DNA from: Cristatella mucedo
Taxonomy: Eukaryota > Bryozoa > Phylactolaemata > Cristatellidae
Direction of reading: 5' to 3'
DNA length: 64,000 nt
Assembly: GCA_009760855.2 (NCBI GenBank)
Contig: WPIO01000028.1
Location: forward strand, 1,199,001-1,263,000
The first letter of the stretch is position 1. Each line of letters opens with the position of its first letter. The notes beneath the pieces were generated by a model. That model made no database searches. It was not told the origin of the DNA and was given only the letters and a program-made list of their open reading frames with translations. Shown here in pieces: positions 1 to 11,493 of the stretch. The translations under genes and the position numbers were made by a program.

Positions 1-2
1 CA

Positions 3-218
3 ATACCCGTCGAGCCTCCTGAAACTGCTACTGAGGTCAACGGCAGCCATTCAGAGAAACAGGAAGCAGTGGATGCATCGTCCAAACCAGCCCATGCCAC
101 CGGTAGGATCGACTTCAGCGATCTACGAGACCCTGACAATTTAGCTGCGAGTGAGCAGACACGAGGTCCCGGCACTGCCGTTACTCTGCTCGAAGGTGAA
201 GAAAACAGCTCCGTAAAG
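3..218 (+). CDS. Internal coding exon of the left-edge gene
   Basis: Open from the window edge in the frame beginning at base 3. It encodes a polar, Glu/Ser/Pro-rich stretch containing GRIDFSDLRDP. It ends at the donor AAG|GTGAGA in phase 0, matching the acceptor at 578. The intron that follows (219-577) starts with a CT-rich stretch. Confidence 0.55.
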
Positions 219-2178
219 GTGAGAAAATTTAGATCGGCTTCTGTTATTTACCCATATCTCTCAGTCTCTCTCTCTCCTCTGCTCTGCTCTGTCTCATGAT
301 CTCTTTCTATATTTGCCCTGCTGCCTCTCTTTTTAATCACATCTCTGTCTTTGTTTCTCCTTGCATGTCTGTCTTTTCGTGCCTTTCTTTCAGCTGCCTG
401 CCTGTGTGTTTGTCTGGTGACATAGTCACGTGCTACTGCTTTTCGCCTGGTTTTGTCTGAGATTTGAATTACCACTGTGCAAGAGGGACAAGATTGCACT
501 AAGAGGCATTGCCCTATTGTGGTCCTGCGTTTGGAAATCTATGCACTTGCTGTGTGCCACCTGCTTGCTATTTGCAGAAGTCATCGACAGTAGGGTCCAC
601 GGGCCTTCGGCCATCGGAGGCTGAAGCTGAAGCCCACTGCTACAGCAGCTGTGTCGCTAAGGTCACCCCAGTAGCAGATGTGGCAAAAATTGTCGAGCCG
701 ACCTCTCCGACCGTTAGCGACCTCCGTGCCGAGCTTCAGCAGCTTCAGAATCGAACGGCAGCTCTGGAAATGAGCTTCGCAGAGGTAAGTCTGTGAAAGT
801 GCTTGCCTGCCGCATCCACTAACCTCTGAGCCACTTTAGTGCATCAGCTCTGCTCCGACCTGCACCAGTGCTGTAGTGTGCTCATCCCCTCAGCCCCCCC
901 TGGCTCCCCATCCTATAATTGTGAGGGATCCCCTTCTATTACTCTAGCCGATTAGCTGGGCCTCTAAACATCCTGGTGACCGCGCCTTAAGTTTATATGC
1001 GCCTAATGGCTAGAACTCACTGCGAAATGACACAATGATGATATCTGCGACTCAGCGACAATTGAACCAAGCTAAAAACCGACCTGTTCCTCAAAATATT
1101 TCTTCCATCTGTGTGAGTTGTCCTTTTTGTGCTTATGCATTCTTCAATTGTTCATGTTACTTACTATCGCTGATCCGTTGATATTATTATTCCTGTCCCG
1201 CTTATTTGAAGTTCCTAAAGAACGATTTAGTATTCTGTAGGTGCTTTGCAGATCATTATTGTTGTTAAAGCAAATTTACATTTCGTTGCGGTTCTTTCAC
1301 TTTGCTCCATCGAAAGTCTAGCCTGCCTCTGCCTGCTCAGCTGTACGTGGAAGTATGAGCATTTTCTTTTTTAATAACTTGCATTAGCACAGGTCGGTTT
1401 TGAGCTGGTCTTGGTTAATATTCTCTCATGTTTAGGTGCTACAAGCATATGATCTTCAGCCAGGCGTGTCTGCCTCTTTCTAAAGTATGCTCTGCCCTCT
1501 CTGTCTCCCTGTCTGTCTTATCTATCTGTGTCTGTCTGTCTGTGTCTGTCTCTCTCTCTCTCTGCCTCACTCTTTATAATTTATACCTGCGTGCTTACAC
1601 CATGCAATTATGTGTGTGCCTAACTGGATTGGTCCAGCGGTTAAGGCGCTTGCCCCGGCTAAGGTCTGGCTGAGGTCGTGGGCTCGAGCCCCGAGGCATA
1701 TGTAAAGCACCTGAATAGAGATTAAGTTCTCTCGGGGTGCTATACAAATGAATTATATTTATTCATTTATTTATTTGTATACTGGTACAGCTATCAATCT
1801 CAACCCTGGTGTTTTCTCTGTCTATGTGTATAAATACCCGTACACGTGCACCATATATGAATATACATAGAGATATATTCTGTATGCACATATACATAGT
1901 TTAGTGTATATACCTGTATATATGTGTTTGTGTGTGTACGTGCGCACAGGGGTATGTGTAAACAGTCCTCTACCTCTTTGGCCAGCTATTCCTGGAAAGT
2001 GACTACTTATGCTTTGGTGTTGGTATGTAACTAGTCTTTATTATTGTTTGCTGACTTCGTGCTTTGTATGCTGTCGCTGCAGCTATCACTTGAAAATGCC
2101 AAGCAACTTGTAGTCATCAAAAAGCTTGTTAGGAGACTCGAGATGGTGGACCCAGCTTTCAGAGGATGGGACAGCTAG
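3..2178 (+). CDS. 3' part of an unrecognised gene (three coding exons: 3-218, 578-784, 2083-2178)
   Basis: Three exons join without breaking frame, every junction being phase 0, to give 172 residues plus a stop; the 5' end lies outside the window. The first part is polar and probably disordered. The last about 50 residues (LRAELQQLQ, then LENAKQLVVIKKLVRRLE) have heptad-like spacing and look like a short coiled coil, ending in DPAFRGWDS and TAG. Donors AAG|GTGAGA and GAG|GTAAGT and acceptors TTTGCAG and GCTGCAG are all near consensus. A disordered body with a C-terminal coiled coil is typical of adaptor or scaffold proteins, but I do not recognise the family. The exon structure is inferred from splice signals and phase, without transcript support. 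Confidence 0.6.
578..784 (+). CDS. Internal coding exon of the left-edge gene, start of coiled coil
   Basis: Acceptor TTTGCAG at 571-577 and donor GCAGAG|GTAAGT after 784. Length 207 bases, phase 0 in and out. It encodes 69 residues; the last 20 or so (SDLRAELQQLQNRTAALE) are predicted to be helical. Confidence 0.6.
930..1265 (+). mobile_element. Truncated L2/CR1-type LINE, 3' end
   Basis: Degenerate copy of the C-terminal end of a non-LTR reverse transcriptase: an AWNSLP-like block and a lysine-rich KxKLKTHLF-like block around 1000-1095. The 3' tail common to the L2-like elements of this window follows (AAGTTCCTAAAGAACG...GGTGCTTTGCA, then an ATT-rich end). The same succession occurs around 5560-5815. 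Frame is broken; it is a fossil copy. Confidence 0.5.
1625..1778 (+). mobile_element. SINE family 2 (tRNA-like head, L2-type tail)
   Basis: The head GGTCCAGCGGTTAAGGCGC resembles a tRNA-type pol III A box. GTGGGCTCGAGCC about 45 bases on resembles a B box. The body then switches to the tail TGTAAAGCACCTGAATAGAG...TCTCGGGGTGCTATA and ends in ATTT-type repeats. The tail matches the LINE 3' ends here, the usual arrangement for a SINE mobilised by a partner LINE. Confidence 0.8.
2083..2178 (+). CDS. Terminal coding exon of the left-edge gene
   Basis: Acceptor GTCGCTGCAG ends at 2082. The exon reads in phase 0 for 31 residues to TAG at 2176-2178, finishing ...RGWDS. It continues the helical pattern of the previous exon, which is the main reason for joining them. 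Confidence 0.6.
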   Translation, partial: LSLENAKQLVVIKKLVRRLEMVDPAFRGWDS

Positions 2179-3249
2179 GTTTCGAATCGTCTGCTCGGCA
2201 GCTACATTTACTGCAAAGACCACTCTGACTACAGCATCCTTTCAATCCTATCTGACTCACCTCGGCTGCCACTCGGCTGCTGCCTCCAGAGCTCTGCCAG
2301 TCTGCCAGTGAATTCCAGCTGTCGGTGGTGCCAGTTGCTCACGATAGCGCTCACGTTCGTGGCCGATGGCATGCAGCGCAGCCTGCACCACTCTACTCTG
2401 CCCAGTGGTCCACGTTTGCTATCCATGCTCTCGATCGGCAGTGCTCCGACCGCCACTCGTTGGTACTCTAGCGCAGAAATGTTCCAGACTGCTGGAGCTG
2501 GAGATTGCCTTGGATATCATGTAGTTGAATGTCTGCTGGCCAGTGTAGGCTGCCTAGACCAGCGAGCTCACCACTCAAACTGCTCGCGGTGAGCAAGAAC
2601 AGCACGAACTAGCTGAGCAGCAGCCCTGATACGGTCGCTATTCTTAGAGATTCTGACCTTGGTCAGCATCTGAAACCATTCTGGCATCTTTGAACAGCCG
2701 CTGAAGCGATGCACTTAATGATGCACTCCGGCACGTTCGTCCATCTGCTGGTGGTGTGCCGGCAGATTGCAGCCTGCAGAAGGCAGGCTACAATCTGCGA
2801 AGCATCGACTTCCCGAGAAGCCAGTGTGGCAGCCAGCCTGGTGCCGAGCAGCAGGCTGGCCGCTCGTACAGATTCAGGTTTCACGGGCGATGCAGCCTCG
2901 AGGAGGAGGAGGAGTGCCTGAGATTGGGAGACGAAGTTGAGACTAACGATCCTGATGAATGCCGTGTCGAAACCCTGCTCATTTGCTGCCGAGAATTTAT
3001 GAATAATGAGCATTCTATATGTGCCAAAGACCAATATAACTTGGATTGCATAAGCACGAAATTGACAAAAGTGGTCTACTCGCACACTACCTTTTCAGCT
3101 TTGTAGCCGGAGCTTTCTCAGCCGACCTCGATGTGAGTCGGTCTAAGAGGTTTTTAGAGTCTTTTCAAATTGTCCACGAGATGAGTCATACGCTCTTTTA
3201 GGATGCTCGCATCATGAATTCTTGTCAGGAGAGACGGTTTTTTAGTTGC
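2179..3249. other. Probable 3' UTR/intergenic sequence
   Basis: No exon with good splice signals. Overlapping open frames of about 75-140 codons run on both strands (for example 2663-3085 minus and 2756-3106 plus). They have no recognisable domain and overlap each other, so I treat them as chance. An imperfect hairpin sits at 2762-2798. No AATAAA was seen. Confidence 0.4.
2762..2798. repeat. Inverted repeat, 16-bp arms, 5-nt loop
   Basis: Arms 2762-2777 and 2783-2798 are reverse complements at 15 of 16 positions around loop AGAAG. It lies downstream of the left-edge gene's stop codon, so it could fold in a 3' UTR. Confidence 0.7.
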
Positions 3250-3735
3250 AGACCGTTGGCATGCACGGTTCAAACGTTACGAATGTGATCTTTCGGCTCC
3301 TGGTCCAAAGTCCTTAGCAACAAATACAGCATTCGTAACGGTGCTAGTTCTTGCTGATTCGTTACAACTACCGATGAAGCTGACACCACGAAATGCTAGT
3401 AACGAGTCCACAGAGGCTACCTCGGTATACGCAACTATGCTGACGGTAGCTGAGCACGGCAGCAATGAAAGAGTGCCACCGCTACCTTAGTGTAGTGCGT
3501 AGACCCCTTCGTGGCCACAGACCCTTCGTGGCCACAGAGACGCGCAAGCTCGTACAGCACCAGCCCTGGCGTAGCAGCAATCTCTGGCGCGAAGCCTAGA
3601 ATGCAACTGGCTAGTCGGAAGTGTAAAGCACAACCGACTCGTTATTACAAATGGCATACCGGGTTCTTCTATATGTAGTAATTCAGGAACCACGAGTAAT
3701 CTCTGCGGCTATCATAACCTGGCTGATATAGCACT
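3250..3735 (+). repeat. Unclassified dispersed repeat R3, copy 1
   Basis: Shares blocks in the same order with copies near 8.1, 13.6, 34.8, 53.7 and 61.1 kb: CGTAACGGTGCTAGT, a GAGCACGGCAGCAA block, a CGACTCGTTATTACA block, AATTCAGGAACC, and a CTGATATAGCA-type end. Positions 3503-3536 also hold a short tandem duplication (CCTTCGTGGCCACAGA twice). It has no ORF and no terminal inverted repeat that I can see. Confidence 0.6.
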
Positions 3736-4921
3736 CCAACCTTTCCCTAATAAGTGTGACTCAGCAAAGAAGCTTCGCAATGTTGTAGTGGCCATTAAAG
3801 ACTTCGTGGATCGCTCGATGATAGAGCCATCAGTTCTGGCATTAATGATTTAGATTAGGAAAACTGCCTCTATCTGCATCGCCTGGTGTCCTCGACCTGA
3901 CTTCCTGGACCTTTGCCCCCTTACTTATATACCACTGCCATAAATCGCAACAGCCCATAATCCAACAACAGTGTCATAATCTCAAAATAACCACACTTTC
4001 TACTGACGAAATTAAGGGAGCCCTTGAATTGAATCTAGCAGCAGCATAGTGATCGGCTGAAACCTAGTGGGTCTGGCTCATCAGGCTAGCAGCTAATAAA
4101 AAATGAGGCATTTAGACACTGCCCAAAGAGAATTCAATCTCTTTCTGATCACTTGACTGGAATGGAAGCATATGAGCCCACCTCCCCCTCCCCGATCAAC
4201 GACAGTGACATATGCGATATAGATTGCGCATATTCACGAGAAGGACGAATTACATTCACTTGGACTAAGTAGATACCATGAGGAGTGGGCTGTGTTTGCT
4301 TTCCTTGAATAGCTTTAAGTCAAGTGGCATCAGCCAGTCAGACTTCTAGGCTTACGGTGCACAGGAACAGAAGGTACTGTCGGAGGAGGATTTGATGTTC
4401 ACCACCAGAGACCTATGCGAGGAAAAGCCAGCAGAGCAAGCTGTTCAGACAGGTTGGAACTAGCAAGAGACTGGGGAAACCTGAAAGTGAATTAGAAGAC
4501 CTTAAAGTTCATGCGCTGCTGGCTGGGAAGCCATCGGAGGTCACAGAGATGACAAGCTCAGGCGATCCCGCCTATCGTTGCCCTCCAATCGCGAGCATCC
4601 GGAAGCTGCACCTCTTCTCTTCATACGGTGCTGTGCAAGCGACTTATCATTGATATCATTATGTATTCCCGCTAACTGAGATTGGCTAGTAGCTGCAGGC
4701 ATTGGCAGAGCCAAGGTGGTAGAGGGTATCTGGTTCCCCCTCCTCTACGGCAGGGCAGCGACCTGGGCCCCCTATATCTATGCCTACCGACGATCACTTG
4801 TCATCAACGACGAGATTACGTCTTAATTCCACTCGATGAGCAACCTCAGAATTTTTGTCGATTAAGCAGTATGATTTTGTGCTATAATTTTTTTATTAAT
4901 TGCCGGTCTAGCCCCACCTAA
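3736..4921. other. No supported feature
   Basis: Mixed-composition sequence with stops in all frames at ordinary spacing. No repeat family of this window was recognised here. Confidence 0.4.
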
Positions 4922-5815
4922 ATGAAAATCTTGCAAGTCTTGCCCCTACATAAAAATGTTATGGTCTTGCCCTCACTAGATAGAAATCTTTTCTCCACCT
5001 GGCATGCGCTGGCTGCAGGGCCATCGTGCTCGAAAACGACCATCACTAGATGGCCACAGCAGCTCCAGCACCAAGTCTGCCTATGTTCACATACCTGCTT
5101 AAAACTTCAAAGACTTGGGCTGGCTTACAAAAGGATACCACAGCCAAACTGGCCCATGCTTTCTTGGCATCCCGTCTTGACTTCCTTCGCTATTTCCAAA
5201 GCAACCTTTTGTTGGGCAACCTCATCAGCTCCACCGTGCATTTGTGACATCCATTCTCGACTTCTGTAATTCACTGCTTGATGGTTTACCAGCCTATGCA
5301 GTCAGGTGCTTACAGCTGGTGCAAAGCTCTTCAGCCATGCTGCTCTGCCGCCAGCATTGCAGTTGCCACATTACATCAATTCTCACCGACCTGAACTGGC
5401 TCCCCATCAAACAGTGTACCGTCTTCGAGGTTTTGCCGTTCACTTCTTGCCTCGGCCTACCTGTCCGAAGTACTTCTAATTAGGCTAGGTGTCGTGCCTC
5501 CTTCTCGTCTGACTTAAGTCGTTTAAGCTATGCCTCTAAACAATCTCAATTCTGTTAGCGAACGTGCCTTTAGTTCGTATAAGTCAAGAACCTACTCCTG
5601 ACTGACGTCACGACATCCCCTGACTTGACGACGTAAAAACCCATCTGTTCCTCGAAGCAATTGTTGGTCCGTGTGAATTGTCCTTAGTGGGCTTGTGAGT
5701 TTTGTAATTGTGCACGACATCACTAACCAACCGGCATGCTTCCTTTTCGGCATACTTAAGTTACCTAGAAATAGATTTGGTTCTCTTGGAGGTGCGATAT
5801 AAACTTGTAATTATT
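4922..5815 (+). mobile_element. L2/CR1-type LINE fragment (reverse transcriptase C-terminus plus 3' tail)
   Basis: Frames around 5090-5480 carry the end of a non-LTR reverse transcriptase in order: a LDF-x-NSLLDGLPAYAV block (5255-5310), RCLQLVQSSSAMLL, HITSILTDLNWLPIK, and a hydrophobic L-rich end. A second, degenerate LASRLDF block precedes it. From about 5560 the same AKxWN/lysine-rich remnant and 3' UTR as other copies follow, then the tail AAGTTACCTAGAAATAGAT...GGTGCGATATAA and an ATT-rich end near 5815. Frameshifts and stops make it inactive. Confidence 0.8.
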
Positions 5816-7400
5816 ATGATTATTACTGTCCCTGTCACATCCTTGGGTCTGAGCCCAGGGGTGAGGCGCTTGCAGTTCACTATTTCGATCTACATTCGAG
5901 TCTTGCTGCAGGCTGCCCACTGCAAAATCCGGGTAATAGCCCCTGAGGCTCGGCTACCTCTATATGCACGAGGCTGTTGAAGCAGACGATCTTTATTCTA
6001 CCTACTTTCTTTTACTAAGGAATAGGCTTGGTCGTGCCGGCTTTGGGCATCGAATAAGGGACTCTAGCCCCAAAGACAATCTTGCAATGGCTCCAATTAC
6101 AAGTAAATAAACAAAATGCAAGAAAATTGTTGGAAGCAAGAAATGTTCTATGCTGTAGGGAAGGCAGATCTCACGTGGTCAACGAGTTTTTGTGTCTGTG
6201 ACCTCACATCCCGTGAGCTTTTTCTAGGTGCAAGGCAATATTGTGAACTTTTGCTGTATTCATCATCTCACGAGCGGCAGGCAAGTGCTGAATGGCTCCT
6301 TCCTGCTCTATTATAGATATGTGCATCGAGCAGCCAGGTGGATTGCAGAACATTTAGTCCATGTAAACTGCGCTTAAACCTCGATAAGAAGAGGTGCACA
6401 TGGCCATCAGATGTGCCGTGCCCTAGTTCGTTGCCAGAATTGTGTAGTACTCAACACGCAGTGTGTGGCCTAGAAGCATGCCTGCATATTACATTACTCT
6501 CCTCACCTCATAGCAGACGCCTAGGACGTATTGCACTTGAAACCTTTGTTTTCTCGTCAACCTATGTTGCCGTGGGTCGTGCATGGGAACAGCAGAGCAG
6601 CTGGCATGAGCTTCAGCCGTAGTGGCTTTATTTTGAACCACTGCTGCTGCTGCTGGTAGCAGCTGCAACGATAACGACCAGCATGGACCCCGTTTTGGGG
6701 CCGCCTAGTGATTGTTTAAGGAGCCAGAGAGAGCTGTTTTGAGGAGTGCGTGGCTGGCTGCAACCAACGATGGCAGCACCATAGGTCACAGCAGGCAAGA
6801 GCTTCGAGGCTTCGACCTAACATTGACCTTAAGGACGCTCGAGACAGCACTTAGCACTTGACTAACAGTTTCTGGACCAGCGACATCATTATTTTGGGTG
6901 AGTTCCAGAGAGACTGGCATGGACTGATTGCCTGTGGCATCTGGCACAGACTTTCGTTGGACACGAGGCCCGATCGCATCACAAGACTTCACTTTAGTGG
7001 TAGGGACAGCAAGTTGACCAGATGCTGCGGAGCTTGGGTGCAAGACCTCGCGACTGGAAGAGCAAGGAGATCAGATAGGTGTGAGCGAATGAAGTGACCT
7101 TTAAACCAGACTGGGGATCTTAAAATCAATTCAATGCTTGATATGGACCCAGTGAAGCTCACAAATAGGTGTGACATGGCAGCTGCAAGAAGTGACATCC
7201 CAAGAGTAAGTATCAGCACTCCCTGATCTGAAGTACTGTCATGCCCAGCTGACAAGCAAGCAAATGATGAAGGCATTCATCTTTGGATTCCATCATTGCT
7301 CTCGAGCTGAGCCTGAGCTTTGGTGTACCCTTTCGCATACCCAAGCTGTCTTCGCACCTGACCACTGTTAACTTGGACACAAGGCTAACACGGTACATGG
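5816..7400. other. Mostly unassigned; weak reverse-transcriptase trace near 6300-6450
   Basis: Around 6310-6400 a stretch reads RWIAEH and, after a shift, LRLNLDKK with CTW. This resembles the WM...NRLxLNxDKT..LW block of CR1/L2-like reverse transcriptases. Only this block is recognisable. The rest shows no exon or known repeat. Confidence 0.3.
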
Positions 7401-7407
7401 AAACAAA

Positions 7408-7575
7408 TATATATATATAATTCTTTGGCATAGCACCCTAAGAGAATTTAATGTCTATTTAGGCGCTTCACATATGCTACGGAGCTCTCAGGCCCAAGAC
7501 CTGGGTCATCAAATACAATCACCTTGACCTTGTTCAGGCCGAGCCTTGTAACCACTGGGCCAAACCGGCACAGCT
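7408..7575 (-). mobile_element. SINE family 2, minus copy
   Basis: Reverse complement of the 1625-1778 element: tail AGCACCCTAAGAGAATTTAATGTC...GGCGCTTCACATATG, then CAGGCCCAAGACCTGGGTCA and a degenerate tRNA-like head ending ACTGGGCCAAACCGG. A short TA run (about 7409-7420) follows its 3' end. Confidence 0.75.
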
Positions 7576-8119
7576 ACGTGATGAGTTCCATGTAGCCTGC
7601 CAATTAGCAGTGCATGAGCCATTGTTTGGAGATCCATTCGGAGGAATTAAAGACCAAATGAAGCTCACAGCTCTATTACAGTCGAATGGCAATGCCACCA
7701 AACAAATTTCAGCAATTAAGATAGATCACCTTAATGGAGATCAATTTTTATTTCTCTTAGGGTAATCTGGCAACACGTAAGAAAAATCGAGTCGTGAAAG
7801 CATTAAACACTCACTTTTATTTCGTCTCGAACAACAGCATATATCACTACTAGTTGTCACAGCGGCTTAAGCTTTGAGCGAAAGCTGGAGTCAGCTCGCT
7901 GGCGTAGCATCCCCCACCATCCACTTGCCATTCGTTGCTGTATGCAGAGTGACCGACAGAGGTAAACACTGAGCCTCATTTCTCTAGAGAGTCTGCATGC
8001 TTGACAGGCCTCATCTCGCGTTCAAAGAAAACTGCGTCACTCCCCTATAAGGCGAGTCCGGGAAAGCCGCAGCGCTATCCATCCACTCACAATTTAATGA
8101 GGGCGTTCCAGATGAGGCA
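7576..8119. other. No supported feature
   Basis: No exon, known repeat or low-complexity block recognised. Confidence 0.4.
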
Positions 8120-8560
8120 GCTGTACAGGCGAACCGTAGTGGCTTCTGAACTATAGTGCTCAGCTATAAGCGCAGCGCTTGAAAAAGCACTAATCCTTGC
8201 CGACACGAGACACACGCCGGAGATGCCGACGTCGAAGCTCGTCTATCGAGTCACCTCGATGCATCAATAGGCGCAGATATGCCGACGGCAGCGCCGAGGA
8301 GAGTGCCGTATAAAAAAATAAAATAAAAAGTCCCTGCCCTTAGCATAGAGCAGTACATTTGTTGGCCACAACGGGCCACATCTGTACATCACTAGCCCAA
8401 GCGTACACAACCGACTCCGTAGGCTAACGCTCAACTGACTCGCTATTACATGAGTTATGCTTTGCATGCAGCCAAACCATGATTGATACTGGCATAACTG
8501 GTTCCTTATCATTATAGTTGAGGACCCAAGCATACTGTCTAGGCTGTCGTAATGTGGCCA
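8120..8560 (+). repeat. Dispersed repeat R3, copy 2
   Basis: Diverged copy sharing GCAGCGCT...CTAATCCTTGCCGACACG, a TATAAAAAAATAAAA stretch in the position of the TATA-like motif of other copies, AAAGTCC...TTAGCATAGAG, and the CGACTC...CGCTATTACATG block. Less well preserved than copies 4-6. Confidence 0.5.
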
Positions 8561-8941
8561 ATTGAGCATGCCAATGTTTCAGCCGCTAGGAGAGCCCGGA
8601 AAGTAGACTGCCGCAGCTATCCTCAGTTTGAGAGTGACTCATTATATCAAGCTGAAAAGACCTGTTGGGTTTTCCAGTAAACCCTGATGACAGCCCGTCT
8701 GCAGCAGCAAAGAAGTTTGAACTCCAGTGAATTGACTCCCCTTCTTGAATGTCTGTCGATTATTCAACCAACCTACGGGGTATTCTATAGCAGCGATGGC
8801 GGTAGGACAGGACAGACAGCTTCTAGCCAAGGGAGCTATTGCGATCGTCATTTCACGATCGCGTTCCGGACAAGATGACCAAGATGCCCACATTCTACTT
8901 GCGCTCAGCCACCGACCCGTCGCTAGCACGGGCATAGTAAG

Positions 8942-8953
8942 CCCCCCCCCCCC
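8942..8953 (+). repeat. Homopolymer C12
   Basis: Twelve consecutive C, one of at least ten G or C runs of 10 or more in the window. Confidence 0.9.
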
Positions 8954-9759
8954 GGAGCTGGAGACGAGAGTCTGGCTTGGCAAGGGCAACGCGAGCTCGT
9001 CGTTAGCACTCGCCGTCTCGTGACTGACAATCAAAGGGTACAGCGATCTTAGGAACGGGTTGTAGCGAAGCGACAACCTGATCGACGCTGCTTACCGACC
9101 TGCATAGGCATGCACTGCTGCTCTGTGCCCGCCCCACACTTCACCGTCCGCCCGTTGGACGCTAACCGACTAGCGACCGGCGGTTGCTGGCGCTGGCGGC
9201 GCACGCTCGCGAAACCAGAGAGAAAAATCTGGAAGCTTCTCACGCACGCCCTTCGGCGCAGCCCGAGAGCTCGACGGTGGCGGTGGCTTCCGCTCCAGTT
9301 ATAGAGAGCCCGGGCCGCAGGCGATCTAGTGCGGCGCCACTGCCTCGTAGGTCAGCCGTGCAGGGCGTCAGGCAATCGCGTTTGACCGGAAGCCAGCCCC
9401 TAAAGACAGCAAAGCAATGTCGCAGCAGGCGGCAGCGCTCGGCTCGGCTCGCGGCTTCGCGCCACCGCCGCCGCGCCGACCAGAACCGACCCTGCTCCTG
9501 CCCGCGGATTACGGACGGCAGAGCATTTCCTTTGCCTCAGCTAGCCGCGCTCGGATCGCTCACGCGTCGCATCCGACGCGAAGTCGGATTTAATTGAGTG
9601 GGAAGCGGCTAGCCTCTTCCCCGCGGGAAGCCCGGCTGAGTGAATGCGTCGGGATCGATAGCCGGGCGTAGACGAAAAGAAGTCGCGAGCTTCGGCTCGC
9701 GCGCGCGAGGCCGAGTCGCAAGTTGAGAGGAGGGAGAGTGAGAGAGAAAAAGAGTGCGT

Positions 9760-9761
<2 letters not shown>

Positions 9762-9843
<82 letters not shown>
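9762..9843 (+). repeat. (GA)n microsatellite
   Basis: About 40 uninterrupted GA units inside the GC-rich island. It creates RERER or SLSLS open frames with no coding meaning. Confidence 0.97.
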
Positions 9844-9846
<3 letters not shown>

Positions 9847-10624
9847 CGGCGAACGAACCAAGCTTCGGCGCCGCGCGACGACGCGCCGTCGTCAGCGCCG
9901 CACCGGCGGCCGCGGCGCCCAACGGTCGCCGCCGCCGCCGCCGCTGTTCCGATTGGCATTTGCAATCTCACCCCTCAACGCAGCGCGCCCGCTCGGCCGC
10001 GGCGCCGCGGGACCCCGCGCCGTCGCTCAATCAATTACCGCTCGCCTGACCCGCGACATACGCCCGCCGTGCGAGCTCCTCGTCTCGAGACCGAAGCCGC
10101 TGCGGGCGTGCGCCGCTAGCCGAAACGCAGCGCCGCGCCCTCCGACCGACCTACCGGGCGCGCGCGCACGGGCAGACCCGACTGACTGCGAGGCGCCGAG
10201 CCCTGGCTGCAGCATACGGAAAGGCTGCTTCGCCAGTGCGTCGTCGCCGCCCTCCTCAGCTCCGGCGTTGCTGCTGCCATGCGGCGACGGAGAAATGGCG
10301 TCAGATCCCGCGGTGCCATCGGTGGCGAACGAAGCATGCTCGGCGAAAGGGAGATCGCGACGGAGAGCTTCGGCTTCGCTCGTCGTCTTCTGAAAGCTCG
10401 AGGCTCCCGGCTCATGGAGCAGTTTTGCGACGCCGATGAGCGCCCGCCTACTTCGCGAATGGTAGCCACTGACACGCACGCTCGCGTACGCGGTCGTTTC
10501 GCACCCGCAGCCGGACCGCAAACACCACTGCCCTCCTTGCAGAGTGACAGTTCGCCAATATTCTTCGTCGCTTTCAGGCTTTAGAGGTTTGGCAGTGCGC
10601 CGCCTCTGTGCACGCGCTATGCAG

Positions 10625-11050
10625 AGATAATAATAGCACTGCCAAGGCATTCGTAGAGCGACCTGAGTGAATTAAATCTCTTTCTAGGCACTCCACAAGT
10701 GCTGGAAAAGAAGTGTGCCAATTGGTTAGTAATTGTGTGCACTATTACAGCACGTATAAGCGTGCAAAGAAAAATTCGTACAGACGCGGCTAATACTGTG
10801 GAAGGACAGGTCGGCTTTTAGCTTTTTTCCCCTTCAATTTCGTCCTCTCGGGGAATGTGGCGATATCAGTTGGAAAGCGAGTTCCGGGCTATAAGAACAA
10901 GGAACTGAAATCGCGGTCTCGGAAGTATTTGAGGCTGTTAGGCAGAGGCGCGTGTAATCAGCCGTAGCCACCGGAAAGGGTGACCGCGCGAAGCCTGATT
11001 CCAATTTCGATTAGAAGGCCGGGTGCAAAGCGCGGTTATCTGAAAAATGG
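10625..11050 (-). mobile_element. LINE 3' end, minus copy (degenerate)
   Basis: Reads as the reverse complement of the L2-like 3' end: GTGAATTAAATCTCTTTCTAGGCACTCCAC, CAATTGGTTAGTAA, TCGGCTTTTAGCTTTTTT, then GCGAGTTCCGGGCTATAAGA, the antisense of the AWNSL block. It shows the GC-rich block is not one uniform CpG island. Confidence 0.6.
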
Positions 11051-11423
11051 TGAGTAGGTACTACCCCGTCTCCGGTTGGGGAGGCCACGGTTTCAGCTCC
11101 GAAGAAGGCCCGCCCATTCTTCTTTCTTCCAAGCGTTCCAACATCGCATTGATGTGCTCAACACTTTAAATTATTTTGGCTGGATGTTGAGCTGCTTATT
11201 TTGTTACCTCATCTTTAATCTTAGGAGTAGCTAATCTCATGCGACTCGCAACCAAAACTTTCTGCTCCTATAGCACTCGGAGCGCGCGGAGCGGACCGTC
11301 GTAGGGTGCATCTACTGATGGCTGAAAGCGCATAAGGTGGCTGTTGGCAAACGAGCAATTGCGTCGAGGATTTTAGAAAGGTAAATTCAATCGAACCGTT
11401 CGGCCCCCTTCCGTTCTTAAAAA

Positions 11424-11470
11424 TAATTCCAGCCGATTTAACAGCCTCTTTTTGTATAGCGGCAGATTTT
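11424..11470 (-). mobile_element. SINE family 1, minus copy, 3' piece (split)
   Basis: CCGATTTAACAGCCTCTTTTTGTATAGCGGCAG is the reverse complement of the family 1 3' end. The head piece of the apparent same minus copy lies at 11684-11760, on the far side of a plus-strand SINE. Confidence 0.7.
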
Positions 11471-11493
11471 TTGTGCTTGCCGAGGCGAATAAG

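Larger units (their letters stand above)
785..2082. other. Intron filled with repeats
   Basis: Contains a LINE 3' remnant (about 930-1265), CT/CTGT low-complexity sequence (about 1487-1566), a SINE (1625-1778) and a TA/TG-rich stretch (about 1800-1965). No further exon is apparent. Confidence 0.5.

Noticed and set aside
10027-10650. 207-codon minus-strand open frame in the GC-rich block
   Set aside because: Stops are rare at this composition, overlapping frames are open on both strands, and no domain or splice support is seen. Its 5' part runs into the LINE fragment.
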